From positions 41,292,796 through 41,356,795 of the forward strand of contig NC_081842.1 in NCBI RefSeq assembly GCF_963259705.1: a stretch of DNA of 64,000 nt, in the 5' to 3' direction. This document shows positions 35,986-45,172 of this stretch, piece after piece. The position numbers were made by a program, and so were the translations under genes. Source of the DNA: Myotis daubentonii (taxonomy: Eukaryota; Chordata; Mammalia; Chiroptera; Vespertilionidae). Within the stretch, counting starts at the first letter, position 1. Every line of letters begins with the position of its first letter. A model generated the notes under the pieces. It saw nothing but the letters and a program-made list of their open reading frames with translations, had not been told where the DNA came from and made no database searches.

Positions 35986-36309
35986 TTAAGGCAACAAGTC
36001 CATCAGAGCCTGTAAGCTTCTCAGGCCTGGTTAAGCTGGAGTTTTTTAAAAATGGATTTTACCTATAGGTCTTATAACCTGTTTGGAAGTAGAATCACTT
36101 CTGTACTGTGTAAATATTTCTTATAGAATTGAGCAGCCTTTAAGACATGGAGTGGCTCTAGGGTGGCTTCTTTGGGATGCCTATAATCTCTAGGTCTCTA
36201 GGACCTGATGCACTTTGGGATAAAAAACCTGGAATAATTCAAGTCCCAGTTCTAGTACTAACCAGTTAGTGCTATGTTGGTAGGAGGCACTTGACATCAA
36301 GAAGATCCA
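35986..36309. other. Unassigned non-coding sequence
   Basis: No recognised repeat. Confidence 0.4.
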
Positions 36310-36475
36310 TGAAATCTTACAATGATCCTACTATGGGGTAGTACAATTATGCCCATTTTACAGATAAGGAAACTGACAGAAATTGAGATGCTGGCCCAAT
36401 ATCCATAGCTGTTACACTGTAGAACTAAAACTCCTGCCAAGGGCTGTCTGACTCCAGACATGCTTTCCTCCGTAT
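36310..36475 (-). mobile_element. MIR SINE, antisense
   Basis: GCCCATTTTACAGATAAGGA, AACTGACAGAAATTGAG and GTCTGACTCCAGACATGC blocks of antisense MIR. Confidence 0.75.
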
Positions 36476-37070
36476 CATTCTGCCCTCTTAGCTCCCTGAG
36501 CCTTTGCTGTTTCAGTTAATAAATTCCCTCTGTACCTCAGTAACTTTCCACAGATAAAATGTTTTATGAATTCGACCCAGAGCAAGAAGACATTGGGTAG
36601 GGAGGGATCCAGGGTTCCAGCAGCACCCCACCCCCGTCTGTTGTTTGCTGAGTCAGAAGGTTACTGACGGTTCCCAACAAGCAGTGTCTGCCTCCCGCCT
36701 TTGCCTCTTTGGAAGATGTTTCTTGCCCTGCCCCTCACCACCCACTCGCTTCGGCCTGGTTTCTCTTTTGGCCCCTTTTCCCATAGCAGTTACTGTTTGC
36801 CCTGCAAGTGCCAGAGCATTCATCCTTTCTTCTTTGAATGGTGTGCAAATTTGCATATCATGCAAACAGCCCAGCTGCTGGAGTCCCAGTTAGAGTACAT
36901 AACGGTCACAGTGTTTATGCTGCTTCCTCCTGGGGCCTTCTGGAACCTGCTGCACAACTCCAGGGAGAAAATCGTTTAGTTGGAATCTCTGCTCCGATCT
37001 TCTGACATCGCGAATGAACACCTGTGACCCTCTCCTAAATATAGAGTCCGATGGCTGAGGGAGGTTTGCA
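36476..37070. promoter_or_regulatory. Candidate regulatory block (non-repeat, motif-rich)
   Basis: No transposon is recognised. The text is less AT-rich than its surroundings and holds several perfect consensus matches: TGCTGAGTCA (AP-1/MARE-like, near 36646), ATTTGCAT (octamer, near 36850) and CTAAATATAG (MEF2 consensus YTAWWWWTAR, near 37036). Short motifs arise by chance, so this is only a candidate enhancer. Frames here have no coding features. Confidence 0.25.
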
Positions 37071-37320
37071 GATGGAGGGAGATGTTCACTGTTATTTTTG
37101 CCTAATTCCATATTTGAATCTTTAGATTTTGAATATGTCTTCTAAGTATATATTGGCTTTTAAAAACAACTCAATGGAAAAGTCAAGAATTTAACATATG
37201 CTTACATACATGCATTCTTTTCAAGTAGAGTCAATTATACTCTTTATAAATCTGTATTAGTTTTCTAACATCTTAGGAGAGAAATGGCAATGAATAAAGA
37301 GCTGATGGGTAAATTAAATA
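37071..37320. other. Unassigned non-coding sequence
   Basis: No recognised repeat. Confidence 0.4.
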
Positions 37321-37411
37321 AATCCAATTGATGTTTCTCTCTTACATAGATGTTTCTCTCTCTCCCTCTCCCTTCTTCCCCTTCTCTCTCTAAAACCAAT
37401 TTTTAAAAAAG
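37321..37411 (+). mobile_element. Ves-like SINE 3' fragment, sense
   Basis: AATTGATGTTTCTCTCTTAC, then TCTCTCCCTCTCCC and an A-rich end: the pyrimidine-rich 3' half and tail only. It abuts the complete copy that follows. Confidence 0.8.
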
Positions 37412-37638
37412 TTTCCCTAACCGGTTTGGCTCAGTGGATAGAGCGTCAGCCTGCAGACTGAAGGGTCCCAGGTTCGATTCCAGTCAAGGGCATGTACCTT
37501 GGTTGCAGGCACATCCCTAGTGGGGGGGTGTGCAGGAGGCAGCTGATCGATGTTTCTCTCTTATTGCTGTTTCTAACTCTCTGTCCTTCTCCCTTCCTCT
37601 CTGTAAAAAATCAATAAAATATATTTTTTAAAAAGTAG
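37412..37638 (+). mobile_element. Ves SINE, complete, sense
   Basis: CCCTAACCGGTTTGGCTCAG, TGGATAGAGCGTCAGCC, GGTTCGATTCCAGTCAAG, GTGTGCAGGAGGCAGCTGA, then TCTCTGTAAAAAATCAATAA and a TATATTTTTTAAAAA tail. The pol III box A and box B regions are well preserved, so this is a fairly young copy. Confidence 0.93.
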
Positions 37639-37719
37639 ATCTTCCTTTCAATTGGCTTCATGAAGCACTGTATCTCATTTACCCTCATTTTACTAATCCT
37701 TCTGGGTGAAATTTTTGCA

Positions 37720-38937
37720 GAATTTTTTTTTTTTATGGCAGGGTGTTAATGATCATACAAGGAAACCTCTTTTAAAAAGTACACAGATGGGATTACATCA
37801 CACTAAAAACTTTTGCACAGCAAAGAACCATCAAAAAAATGAAGAAACAATCTACTAAATGGGAGAACATTTTCTCCAATGATACATATGATAAGGGGTT
37901 AATATCCAAGATTTATAAAGAATTCAGATGACTCAACACCAAAAAAACAACAACAAACAGTCCAATTAAAAAATGGGCAAAGGACCTGAATAGACACTTC
38001 TCCAAAGAGGACACACAGATGGCCAATAGACATATGGAAAGATGCTCAACATCACTAATTGTCAGAGAAATGCAAATTAAAACCACAATGAGGTATCACC
38101 TCACACCCATCAGAATGGCTATCATCCAACTCCACAAATGACAAGTGTGGGAGAGGATGTGGAGAGAAGTGAACCCTCATGCACTCTTAGTGGCAATGCA
38201 GATTGGTGTAGCCACTATGGAAAACAGTATGGGCAGTCCTAAAAAATTAGAAATGGGACTATCTTAGGACCCAGCGATTCTGCTTCTGGGGATTTATCTG
38301 AGGAAACCCAAAACACAAATTTGAAAGAATATATACATCTCTATGTTCATTGCAGTGTTATTTGTAATAGTCAAACTATGGGAACCACTCAAGTGCCCAT
38401 CAACAGACAAGTGGATAAAAAAGCTCTGGTACATATATATAATAAAATATTTTATACGTAGCCATATAAAAGAATAAAATCTTACCATGGGCGAGATCAT
38501 GGATGGACCAGTGAAATAAGCCAGCCAGAGAAAGACAAATACTATAAGATTTCACTGGTAGGGAGTTGTTGTTGTTTTTTTTTGTAATAAAACTTTGCTT
38601 TCACTAAAAATAAAAATAAATAAACATGAACAAACAAAACTGAAACAAAGACAGACAGAAAGAACTGGTGGTTGCCAGAGGGGAGGGAGGGGGGTAAAAA
38701 CGGTGAAGGGATTAAGAAGTACACATTGGTAGTTACAGAGTAGTCACAGGGATGTAAGGTACAGCGTAGAAAATATGGTCAATAATATTGTAATAACTAT
38801 GTATGGTGTCAGGTGGGAACCAGATTTATTGAGGTAATCACTTCATAAGTTATGTAATGTCCAATCACTGGGTTATAGACCTGAAACTAATATAATAATG
38901 CATGTCAACTATAATTGAAAAATAAAAAAATGATTTT
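37720..38937 (+). pseudogene. L1 ORF2 3' part and 3'UTR, sense
   Basis: ORF2 text: CTTTTGCACAGCAAAGAACC, CCAATTAAAAAATGGGCAAA, TGGCCAATAGACATATGG, CAAATTAAAACCACAATGAG and GATGTGGAGAGAAGTGAACC, then a 3'UTR (GGTGGTTGCCAGAGGGGAGG) ending near an A-rich tail. Interrupted by stops and by an A/T-rich slipped stretch at 38565-38640. A chiropteran L1 older than the copy at 23277. Confidence 0.88.
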
Positions 38938-39224
38938 TTTTAAAAAGGAAAACTTTCTTTTATGATGGGTTTCAAGTTAAAACACTCTGGTTCTATTAAT
39001 AATGAAATTGGTTAAAGCCTATACATCACTGCAAAGCATATTCTCAAGCTGCCCAGGACCTGCAGAAAAAACGAGGTTGATGTTAAAAAAACTACCTCAA
39101 GCCTCATCATTTAAATGTCCACTATGTCCGCCACAAGCCCTTCCTTTTCCTGGACATATTGTGTGGTTCTGGTTTTCCCCATTTTAAGCACACGCAGTTC
39201 AAATATCTGAAGTGAGAAGGAATG
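38938..39224. other. Unassigned non-coding sequence
   Basis: No recognised repeat. Confidence 0.35.
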
Positions 39225-39500
39225 AGAGGAATTTATTTTTTATTTATTCAGTCAAGTAACCAAGAAATATATTTAGAGCATCTACTATGTGCTAAGTTCT
39301 GTATGAAAAACATAAATGAATCCGGCCGGAATCTTGCTACTAAGGAGATAACAATATGGGGGACAGGGGAAATAAGGCTTGTGTGTAATTAATTAAAATG
39401 CATGGAAGAGAAAAAATTGAATAAAAAGTAAGAAATAATAAAATTAAATAAAATACATGGAAGAAAACAGTAAACCCCATATTAGGGAGACTCAAAAAAG
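39225..39500 (+). mobile_element. Ancient mammal-wide repeat, first part (split by HAL1-like element)
   Basis: Same unnamed family as 6752-6885: TTATTCAGTCAAGTAACCAA, GAGCATCTACTATGTGCTAA, GGAGATAACAATATGGGG. It appears to continue at 41502-41800 on the far side of the HAL1-like insertion. Confidence 0.5.
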
Positions 39501-40211
39501 GGAGAAATTGGAGAACCAAGATGGCAGCATAGGTTAACGCCGGAGTTTGCTGCTTTGAACAACTACTTCAAAAGTGAAACCAAAAAACGGAAGGGACATC
39601 ACCCAGAACCACAGGAACGCTGGCTGAGTGGAAGTCCTACAACTAGGAGGAAAGAGAAACGCACACGGACACTCAGAGGAGGCGCAGTGCTGAAGTCAAA
39701 TTCTGAGGTGCGGAGTGCGCGGAGCGGGCTGGCGGCGGAGGGCGCGGTTGTTGTTTTCAATCGGGAGGGAGTCGCAGACTCTGAGCACCAGATCCGGGCG
39801 AGTCTTTAGGGACCCAGACTCAAACGGGAGAAGCGGGACTGTCTGGCTTCGGTCAGAGCGAGTGCAGCTTTCTCTCCGAGCTTTGCAGCGGGTGCTGGGA
39901 CTCAGAGAGGCAGAGCCCCTGGGGACAGGACTGAGAGCCGCCATAACTGTTCTCTCCGGCCCACCCTGTTGATCCTGTGCGACCCGCCCCGCCCAAGCCC
40001 TGCACAGAGGCATTTGCCGGATAGCCTCAGGCAAAGGCTAGATTAGCACCTCCCTAGAGGACAGAAGTTCTCTCACTGCTGACACAGCTGATTCTCATAG
40101 CCACTTGGCCTGGAGGTCAAACCCTCCCTGGAATTAGCTACAACAATCAAGATTTATCTATAAGACTGCGAACAAAGACCACTAGGGGGTGCACCAAGGA
40201 AGCATAACAAA

Positions 40212-41060
40212 ATGCGGAGACAAAGAAACAGGACAAAATTGTCAATGGAAGAAATAGAGTTCAGAACCACACTTTTAAGGTCTCTCAAGAACTGTTTAGA
40301 AGCTGCCGATAAACTTAATGAGATCTACACGAAAACTAATAAGACCCTCGATCTTATATTGGGGAACCAACGAGAAATTAAGCACACACGGACTGAAATA
40401 ACGAATATTATACAGACGCCCGACAGCAGACCAGAGGAGCGCAAGAATCAAGTCAATGATTTGAAATGCGAGGAAGCAAAAAACATCCAACCGGAAAAGC
40501 AAAATGAAAAAAGAATCCAAAAATGCGAGGATAGTGTAAGGAGCCTCTGGGACAGCTTCAAGCGTACCAACATCAGAATTATAGGGGTGCCAGAAGATGA
40601 GAGAGAGCAAGATATTGAAAACCTATTTGAAGAAATAATGACAGAAAACTTCCCCCACCTGGTGAAAGAAATGGACTTACAGGTCCAAGAAGCGCGGAGA
40701 ACCCCAAACAAAAGGAATCCAAAGAGGACCACACCAAGACACATCATCATTAAAATGCCAAGAGCAAAAGATAAAGAGAGAATCTTAAAAACAGCAAGAG
40801 AAAGAAACTCAGTTACCTACAAGGGAATACCCATACGACTGTCAGCTGATTTCTCAACAGAAACTTTGCAGGCCAGAAGGGAGTGGCAAGAAATATTCAA
40901 AGTGATGAATACCAAGAACCTACAACCAAGATTACTTTATCCAGCAAAGCTATCATTCAGAATTGAAGGTCAGATAAAGAGCTTCACAGATAAGGAAAAG
41001 CTAAAGGAGTTCATCACCACCAAACCAGGATTATATGAAATGCTGAAAGGTATCCTTTAA
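40212..41060 (+). CDS. L1/HAL1 ORF1 protein (RNA-binding chaperone), intact
   Basis: The only intact coding sequence accepted here: 282 residues. In L1, ORF1p is a trimeric cytoplasmic RNA-binding protein that coats the element's RNA and acts as a nucleic-acid chaperone during target-primed reverse transcription. Visible parts: a basic start (MRRQRNR), a helical probable coiled coil at about 12-117, an RRM with NIRIIGVPE at 120-128 and [10 protein letters not shown] at 175-184, then a C-terminal domain at about 190-275 with PIRLSADFS, the ARREW motif (221-225) and LLYPAKLSFR (241-250). Human L1 ORF1p has 338 residues; the shortfall lies mainly in the N-terminal and coiled-coil part. The start is the first ATG of the frame and matches the decayed copy at 25795. 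No ORF2 follows, so the element would need ORF2p in trans. Whether it is expressed is unknown. Confidence 0.92.
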   Translation: MRRQRNRTKLSMEEIEFRTTLLRSLKNCLEAADKLNEIYTKTNKTLDLILGNQREIKHTRTEITNIIQTPDSRPEERKNQVNDLKCEEAKNIQPEKQNEKRIQKCEDSVRSLWDSFKRTNIRIIGVPEDEREQDIENLFEEIMTENFPHLVKEMDLQVQEARRTPNKRNPKRTTPRHIIIKMPRAKDKERILKTARERNSVTYKGIPIRLSADFSTETLQARREWQEIFKVMNTKNLQPRLLYPAKLSFRIEGQIKSFTDKEKLKEFITTKPGLYEMLKGIL

Positions 41061-41399
41061 GAAGAGGAAGAGGAAGAAAAAGGTAAAGATACAAATTATG
41101 AACAACAAATATGCATCTATCAACAAGTGAATCTAAGAATCAAGTGAATAAATAATCTGATGAACAGAATGAACTGTTGATTATAATAGAATCAGGGACA
41201 TAGAAAGGGAATGGACTGACTATTCTTGGGGGGGAAAGGGGTGTGGGAGATGTGGGAAGAGACTGGACAAAAATCGTGCACCTATGGATGAGGACAGTGG
41301 GTGGGGAGTGATGGCGGAGGGTGGGGCGGGAACTGGGAGGAGGGGAGTTATGGGGGAAAAAAAAAAGGAACAAATGTAATAATCTGAACAATAAAGATT

Positions 41400-41492
41400 T
41401 AATTAAAAAAATAAAAATAAATAAAATTTTTACTGAAAAAAAAAAATAAAGTATGCACATTTCCTTGCAAAAAAAAAAAAAAAAAAAAAAAA
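41400..41492 (+). other. Extra 3' segment of the HAL1-like element (candidate 3' transduction)
   Basis: After the element's own A-rich end, non-L1 bases (TTTTTACTGA, then AATAAAGTATGCACATTTCC) lead to a second poly(A) at 41469-41492. The second AATAAA (41445-41450) lies 18 nt upstream of it, a normal polyadenylation spacing. Confidence 0.7.
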
Positions 41493-41501
41493 GGAGAAAT
41501 T

Positions 41502-41800
41502 TGCCCATAGCTTGGAACAGGTGTAATAGGAATTAAGTAAACTTTTCTGAAGGGGAACCAGTACAAGAGGGTCCTTGAAGAATGGATGGAGTTTGATGAT
41601 TCTGGTCGTTTAGAGACACGAAAGAACCAGTATGTTGGGCGCAGGCCATAAATAACAGCCCAGAGGTGGGGAAATGTTGAGGATAGCATCGATGGTTCTA
41701 CTGATGGAAGTAAAGGGCAGGTGCTTTGGGTGCAGAAGCTGAGCTTCAAGTGATCTGGGCACAGTAGCAAAGAAGCCAAGCCTGAAGCATTCATTTCTCC
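41502..41800 (+). mobile_element. Ancient mammal-wide repeat, second part (tentative)
   Basis: Text such as GGTGTAATAGGAATTAAGTA, TCCTTGAAGAATGGATGGAG and GAAGTAAAGGGCAGGTGC fits the downstream part of the family at 39225. Strongly diverged, so the assignment is tentative. Confidence 0.4.
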
Positions 41801-42022
41801 CTAAAAAGGTCAATGTTGCTCTGCTGATGCTCTCAAAAAGGGACCAGCTGGTTCCAAGAAGCAGGTCTTAAGGTCACAGTTCAGCAGCTTATCTAACCTT
41901 GCAGAGGGTGAAGCCCCATTACCTTCTTAGTCATTGCAAGCGAAGGCTAAATATTTTATATACAGAGTGAATGTGGCATGAGGTGACCAGACAAAGCTGT
42001 GCTACAGAGGGTTATTTTATTA
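41801..42022. other. Unassigned non-coding sequence
   Basis: No recognised repeat. Confidence 0.35.
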
Positions 42023-42405
42023 TCCTATATAATAAAACCCTAATGTGCAAATCGACCAAACGGTGGAATGACCGGTCGCTGTGTTGCACACCGACCGTCA
42101 GGGGGCAGAAGCTCAAGGCAGGAGCTGCTCTTTGGTGGTCAGTGTGCTCCCACAGGGAGAGCACCGCTCAGCCAGAAGCCAGGCTCACAGCTGGTGAGTG
42201 CAGCAGCGGTGGTGGGAGCCTCTCTGGCATCCGTGGCAGTGCTAAGGACCTCTCGGGAGATGTCCAACTGCTGGGGGAGCAGGCCTAAGCCGGCAGTCGG
42301 ATATCCCCTGAGGGGTCCCAGACTGTGAGAGGACTCAGGCTGGGCTGAGGGCCCCCTTCCCCCATTGTCCCCCCAGTTCATGAATGTTGTGCACTGGGCC
42401 TCTAG
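42023..42405 (+). mobile_element. Non-autonomous Helitron, sense
   Basis: 383 bp. The 5' end TCCTATATAATAAAACCCTA follows A; the 3' end GTGCACTGGGCCTCTAG is followed by T. The 3' hairpin partner has decayed (TTCATGAATGTTGTGCAC). The GC-rich interior has no Rep/helicase coding. Confidence 0.93.
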
Positions 42406-42802
42406 TTCATATATAATTAGTAACTTTAAGATTTTAAAAGAATATATTGTTGATATAGGCCATTGGCCGGAGCATGAAAATGCTTTTTACTCAGAATCCT
42501 CCTTTGTTTGGTGTATTTCCCATAAAAGTATCTTACCTGTCTATCAGAGAAAGATTTTTTATTTTGTTTTCCTCATATCCTCAAAGAGCAAGATGATGTA
42601 AGTCCAATGTGTATGTGCATTTGTGCTGTTGTTGGTGGTGGTGGTGTGGTTAGTGTTGCTGCCTCAGTTTATTCATTTATAATGGGTCAAGGAATATGAA
42701 AGGCTTGATGAAGTATGAGTAGGTAGTGATTAACACTGATACTAATTGTGGGAAATAGAGGCTTCTGAGGACATAAAATTTTAAGATCTGAATGGGAAAA
42801 AA
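42406..42802. other. Unassigned sequence between Helitrons
   Basis: Contains a short (GGT)n-like stretch near 42633-42650. Nothing else recognised. Confidence 0.4.
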
Positions 42803-43400
42803 TCCTATATAATAAAAGCCTAATATGCGAAAAGCCTAATATGTCCAGTCATCCAGTGACCAGTTGACTGTTCAACCAGTCAAAGTGTAATATGCTAATG
42901 ATATGCTAAGGCCATCAACAGCTCACTATGACATGCACTGACCACCAGGGGGCAGATGTTCCAACTGGTAGGTTAGCTTTCTGCTTGGGTCTGGCCAATT
43001 GGGACTGAGCGAGACAGGCCGGACATGCCCTGGAGCCCTCCCTCATCCCTCCCTGGCCCCATTGTGCACCAGTGGGGTCCCTGGGCCTGGCCTTGCATTC
43101 TGGGACACCTCAGGGGATGTTGGAGAGCCAGTTTCAGCCCCATCCCACAGGCCACTCCCCTTGGGAAGGTGCCAGATGCAGGGATCATGGCTGGAAAGCA
43201 CTGCTATGGCAGCGTGAGCCTCTCCTGATCAGGACTGATTGGGCACAAGCCCAGGGCAGGTGCAGTGGAGCTAGGATGAGTGGGAGCGGCAGGGAGGAGC
43301 TGCAGGTGGCATTGGGCTGCGGGTTTTGGGTTTCAGCCTAATCCCCACAGACCACCCAGAGGGGCCCACCTATGCACAAATTTGTGCACCAGGCCTCTAG
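42803..43400 (+). mobile_element. Non-autonomous Helitron, sense
   Basis: 598 bp. The 5' end TCCTATATAATAAAAGCCTA follows A. The 3' part has the hairpin TGCACAAATTTGTGCA and ends GGCCTCTAG before T. The interior shares blocks with the 15628 element (GACCACCAGGGGGCAGATG; CCAACTGGTAGGTTA), so both belong to related subfamilies. Duplicated AAAGCCTAATATG near the 5' end. Confidence 0.93.
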
Positions 43401-43539
43401 TAAATAAATAAAGAGGCTTTCAGTTGTTTGGTCATCTGGCAAAGAGGCGATGAAAAGAGCTGAATATCATCCTGATCCCACAACTGGAAGCCAGCAACCT
43501 AACCTTCCTCAATGGCTCCATACCCACTGACCCTCTGTT

Positions 43540-43680
43540 TTAAAACTTTGAGCACCACTTTCTTCTTTGTAAAATAATCATCATATTTTACTTTACAGAA
43601 TTAATAAGAGGATAAGATAATTAGTCTAAAAATAAAAGTGCTCTATAATGCAAACCAGCAATAATATTTCTATAGATTGC
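43540..43680 (+). mobile_element. MIR SINE, sense, diverged
   Basis: CTTCTTTGTAAAATAATCAT, GAATTAATAAGAGGATAAGA and AAAAGTGCTCTATAATGCA follow the MIR core-to-3' order. Confidence 0.55.
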
Positions 43681-43699
43681 CTAATATATATTGGAATGC

Positions 43700-43915
43700 C
43701 TAATATATATTGGGAATTGTATTGAATACTTTAAATTACCTTAAATATGTTTTTAAATGATCTTAAATGTGTTTTTAAGGCAGGCATTATTAAATCTTTT
43801 ACAGACAAGGGAAAAGGTTCAGATAGATTAAGTGACTTGCCCAAGGTCAAAAAACCTGATAAATGTCTGAAGAAGGATTTATACCTGGGCCTATTTGACT
43901 CCCAAGCCTTTGCTT
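43700..43915 (-). mobile_element. MIR SINE, antisense
   Basis: TTTTACAGACAAGGGAAAAG, GTGACTTGCCCAAGGTCAAA and GCCTATTTGACTCCCAAGCC, the standard antisense MIR blocks. Confidence 0.75.
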
Positions 43916-43931
43916 CTTGGCATTGAACTGT

Positions 43932-43947
43932 ACATACATATATTATA
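43932..43947 (-). mobile_element. Ves SINE tail, split from its body by Helitrons
   Basis: Sixteen A/T-rich bases between the left target duplication GCATTGAACTGT (43920-43931) and the Helitron pair. They are the distal tail of the SINE whose body is at 44976-45172; the right duplication is at 45173-45184. Confidence 0.75.
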
Positions 43948-44351
43948 TTAGAGGCCCGGTGCATGAAATTCATGCACGGGGGGGGGAGGGGTCCCCTCAG
44001 CCCAGCCTGCACCCTTTCCAATCCGGGACCCCTCGGGGGATGTCCAACATCCCTCTCACAATCAGGGACTGCTGGCTCCCAACCGCTCACTTGCCTGCCT
44101 GCCTGATTGCCCCTAACTGCTTCCCTGCCAGCCCAATCACCCCCAACTGCCTTCCCCTGCTGGCCTGATCACCCACAACTGCCATCCCCTGCCAGCCATC
44201 TTGTGGTGGCCATCTTGTGATGACATGGGCGTGGCCATCTTGTGCCTATCTTTTGACCATATGGGGGTGTCCATCTTGTGACCACATGGGGGTGGCCATC
44301 TTGTGTGAGGCTGTGATGGTCAATTTGCATATTACCTCTTTATTATATAGA
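43948..44351 (-). mobile_element. Non-autonomous Helitron, antisense (tandem member 1)
   Basis: Minus-strand element: the 3' end appears as TTAGAGGCCCGGTGCATGAA with hairpin ATGAAATTCAT; the 5' end appears as the complement of TCTATATAATAAAGAGGTAA. The interior has a repeated GTGGCCATCTTGTGA phrase and (CCCCAACTGC)-like repeats. It abuts a second Helitron with one intervening base. Confidence 0.9.
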
Positions 44352-44352
44352 A

Positions 44353-44975
44353 CTAGGGGCCCGGTGCACGAAATTCGTGCACTGGGTGTGGGGCGGGGGG
44401 GAGTGTCCCTCAGCCCAGCCTGCCCCCTCTCACATACTGGGAGCCCTCAGGCATTGACCACCATCACCCTCCAATCACAGGATCAGCCCCTTGCCTGGCT
44501 GAGGCGTCCGGCCCGGGCAGTGGGGACCCACAGCTGCAGCGGCCCCATTATCGTGGGCTTCGCTTTAGGCCCAGGCAAGGGACCCCTAGCTCCTGGGACT
44601 GCCAGCTTCGACCGTGCCCAGCTCCCATCGCTGGCTCCACCCCTACTTCCTGCTATCACTGGCCAGGGCGGAAAAGGCACCTGATTTTCCGATCATGGCT
44701 GGGGGGCAGGGCAAAGGCGGCCCTAGGGCCGCCTTTGCCCTGCCCCCCAGCTCTTAGCTCCCCCCTGGGTTTCCGATCACTGTCAGTGGCAGGGGGCTTC
44801 TTCCTGCTTTCCCTTTCGCCTCCCTGTATTGTGCCTCCATATGCAAATTAGCCGCCATCTTGTTGGCAGTTAACTGCCAATCTTAGTTGGCAGTTAATTT
44901 GCATATAGCCCTGATTAGCCAATGAAAAGGGTAGCTCGTACGCCAATTACCATTTTTCTCTTTTATTAGTGTTGA
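44353..44975 (-). mobile_element. Non-autonomous Helitron, antisense (tandem member 2)
   Basis: The 3' end appears as CTAGGGGCCCGGTGCACGAA with the perfect hairpin GTGCACGAAATTCGTGCAC. The 5' end is diverged and ends near GTTGA at 44975. It includes a perfect 54-bp palindrome at 44698-44751 and a TTGGCAGTTAACTGCCAA palindrome near 44862-44880. No coding. Confidence 0.85.
44698..44751. repeat. Perfect 54-bp palindrome inside a Helitron
   Basis: Arms 44698-44724 and 44725-44751 are exact reverse complements over 27 bases with no loop (arm begins GCTGGGGGGCAGGG, centre CCCTAGGG). Very GC-rich, so able to form a strong hairpin. Confidence 0.95.
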
Positions 44976-45172
44976 TTATTGATTTCAGAGAGGAAGGGAG
45001 GAGAGATAGAAACATCAATGATGAGAGAGAATCATTGATTGGCTGCCTCCTGCATGCCCCCCACTGGGGACTGAGCCCATAAACTGGGCATGTGCCCTTG
45101 ACCGGAATTGAACCTGAGACCCTTCAGTCCGCAGATTAATGCTCTACCTACTGAGCAAAACTGGCTAGGGCA
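44976..45172 (-). mobile_element. Ves SINE body, antisense
   Basis: TTATTGATTTCAGAGAGGAA, ATTGATTGGCTGCCTCCTGC, GGCATGTGCCCTTGACCGG and the head CTACTGAGCAAAACTGGC. Its distal tail lies at 43932-43947, and the 12-bp target duplication GCATTGAACTGT (43920-43931, 45173-45184) brackets the whole SINE-plus-Helitron assembly. Confidence 0.92.

Larger units (their letters stand above)
39510..41492 (+). mobile_element. HAL1-like element with intact ORF1 and no ORF2
   Basis: A full-length ORF1-only L1 derivative. The 5' end GGAGAACCAAGATGGCAGCA follows target duplication GGAGAAATT (39501-39509), repeated at 41493-41501 after the poly(A). The 5'UTR (39510-40211) is GC- and CpG-rich around 39700-40010. 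ORF1 (40212-41060) is open. The 3'UTR (41061-41400) follows directly and ends in ACAATAAAGATTT (AATAAA 41390-41395). A further 41403-41468 segment with its own AATAAA (41445-41450) and a tail of about 24 A look like a 3' transduction. The CpG content and intact frame suggest it is young. Confidence 0.92.

Noticed and set aside
37412..37638. tRNA gene, because of the box A/box B-like head
   Set aside because: It is the tRNA-derived head of a Ves SINE with SINE body and tail; no complete cloverleaf with acceptor stem.
39715..40034. Protein frames in the CpG-rich 5'UTR of the HAL1-like element
   Set aside because: Open on both strands because of GC content; they lie upstream of ORF1, and the older copy does not keep them.
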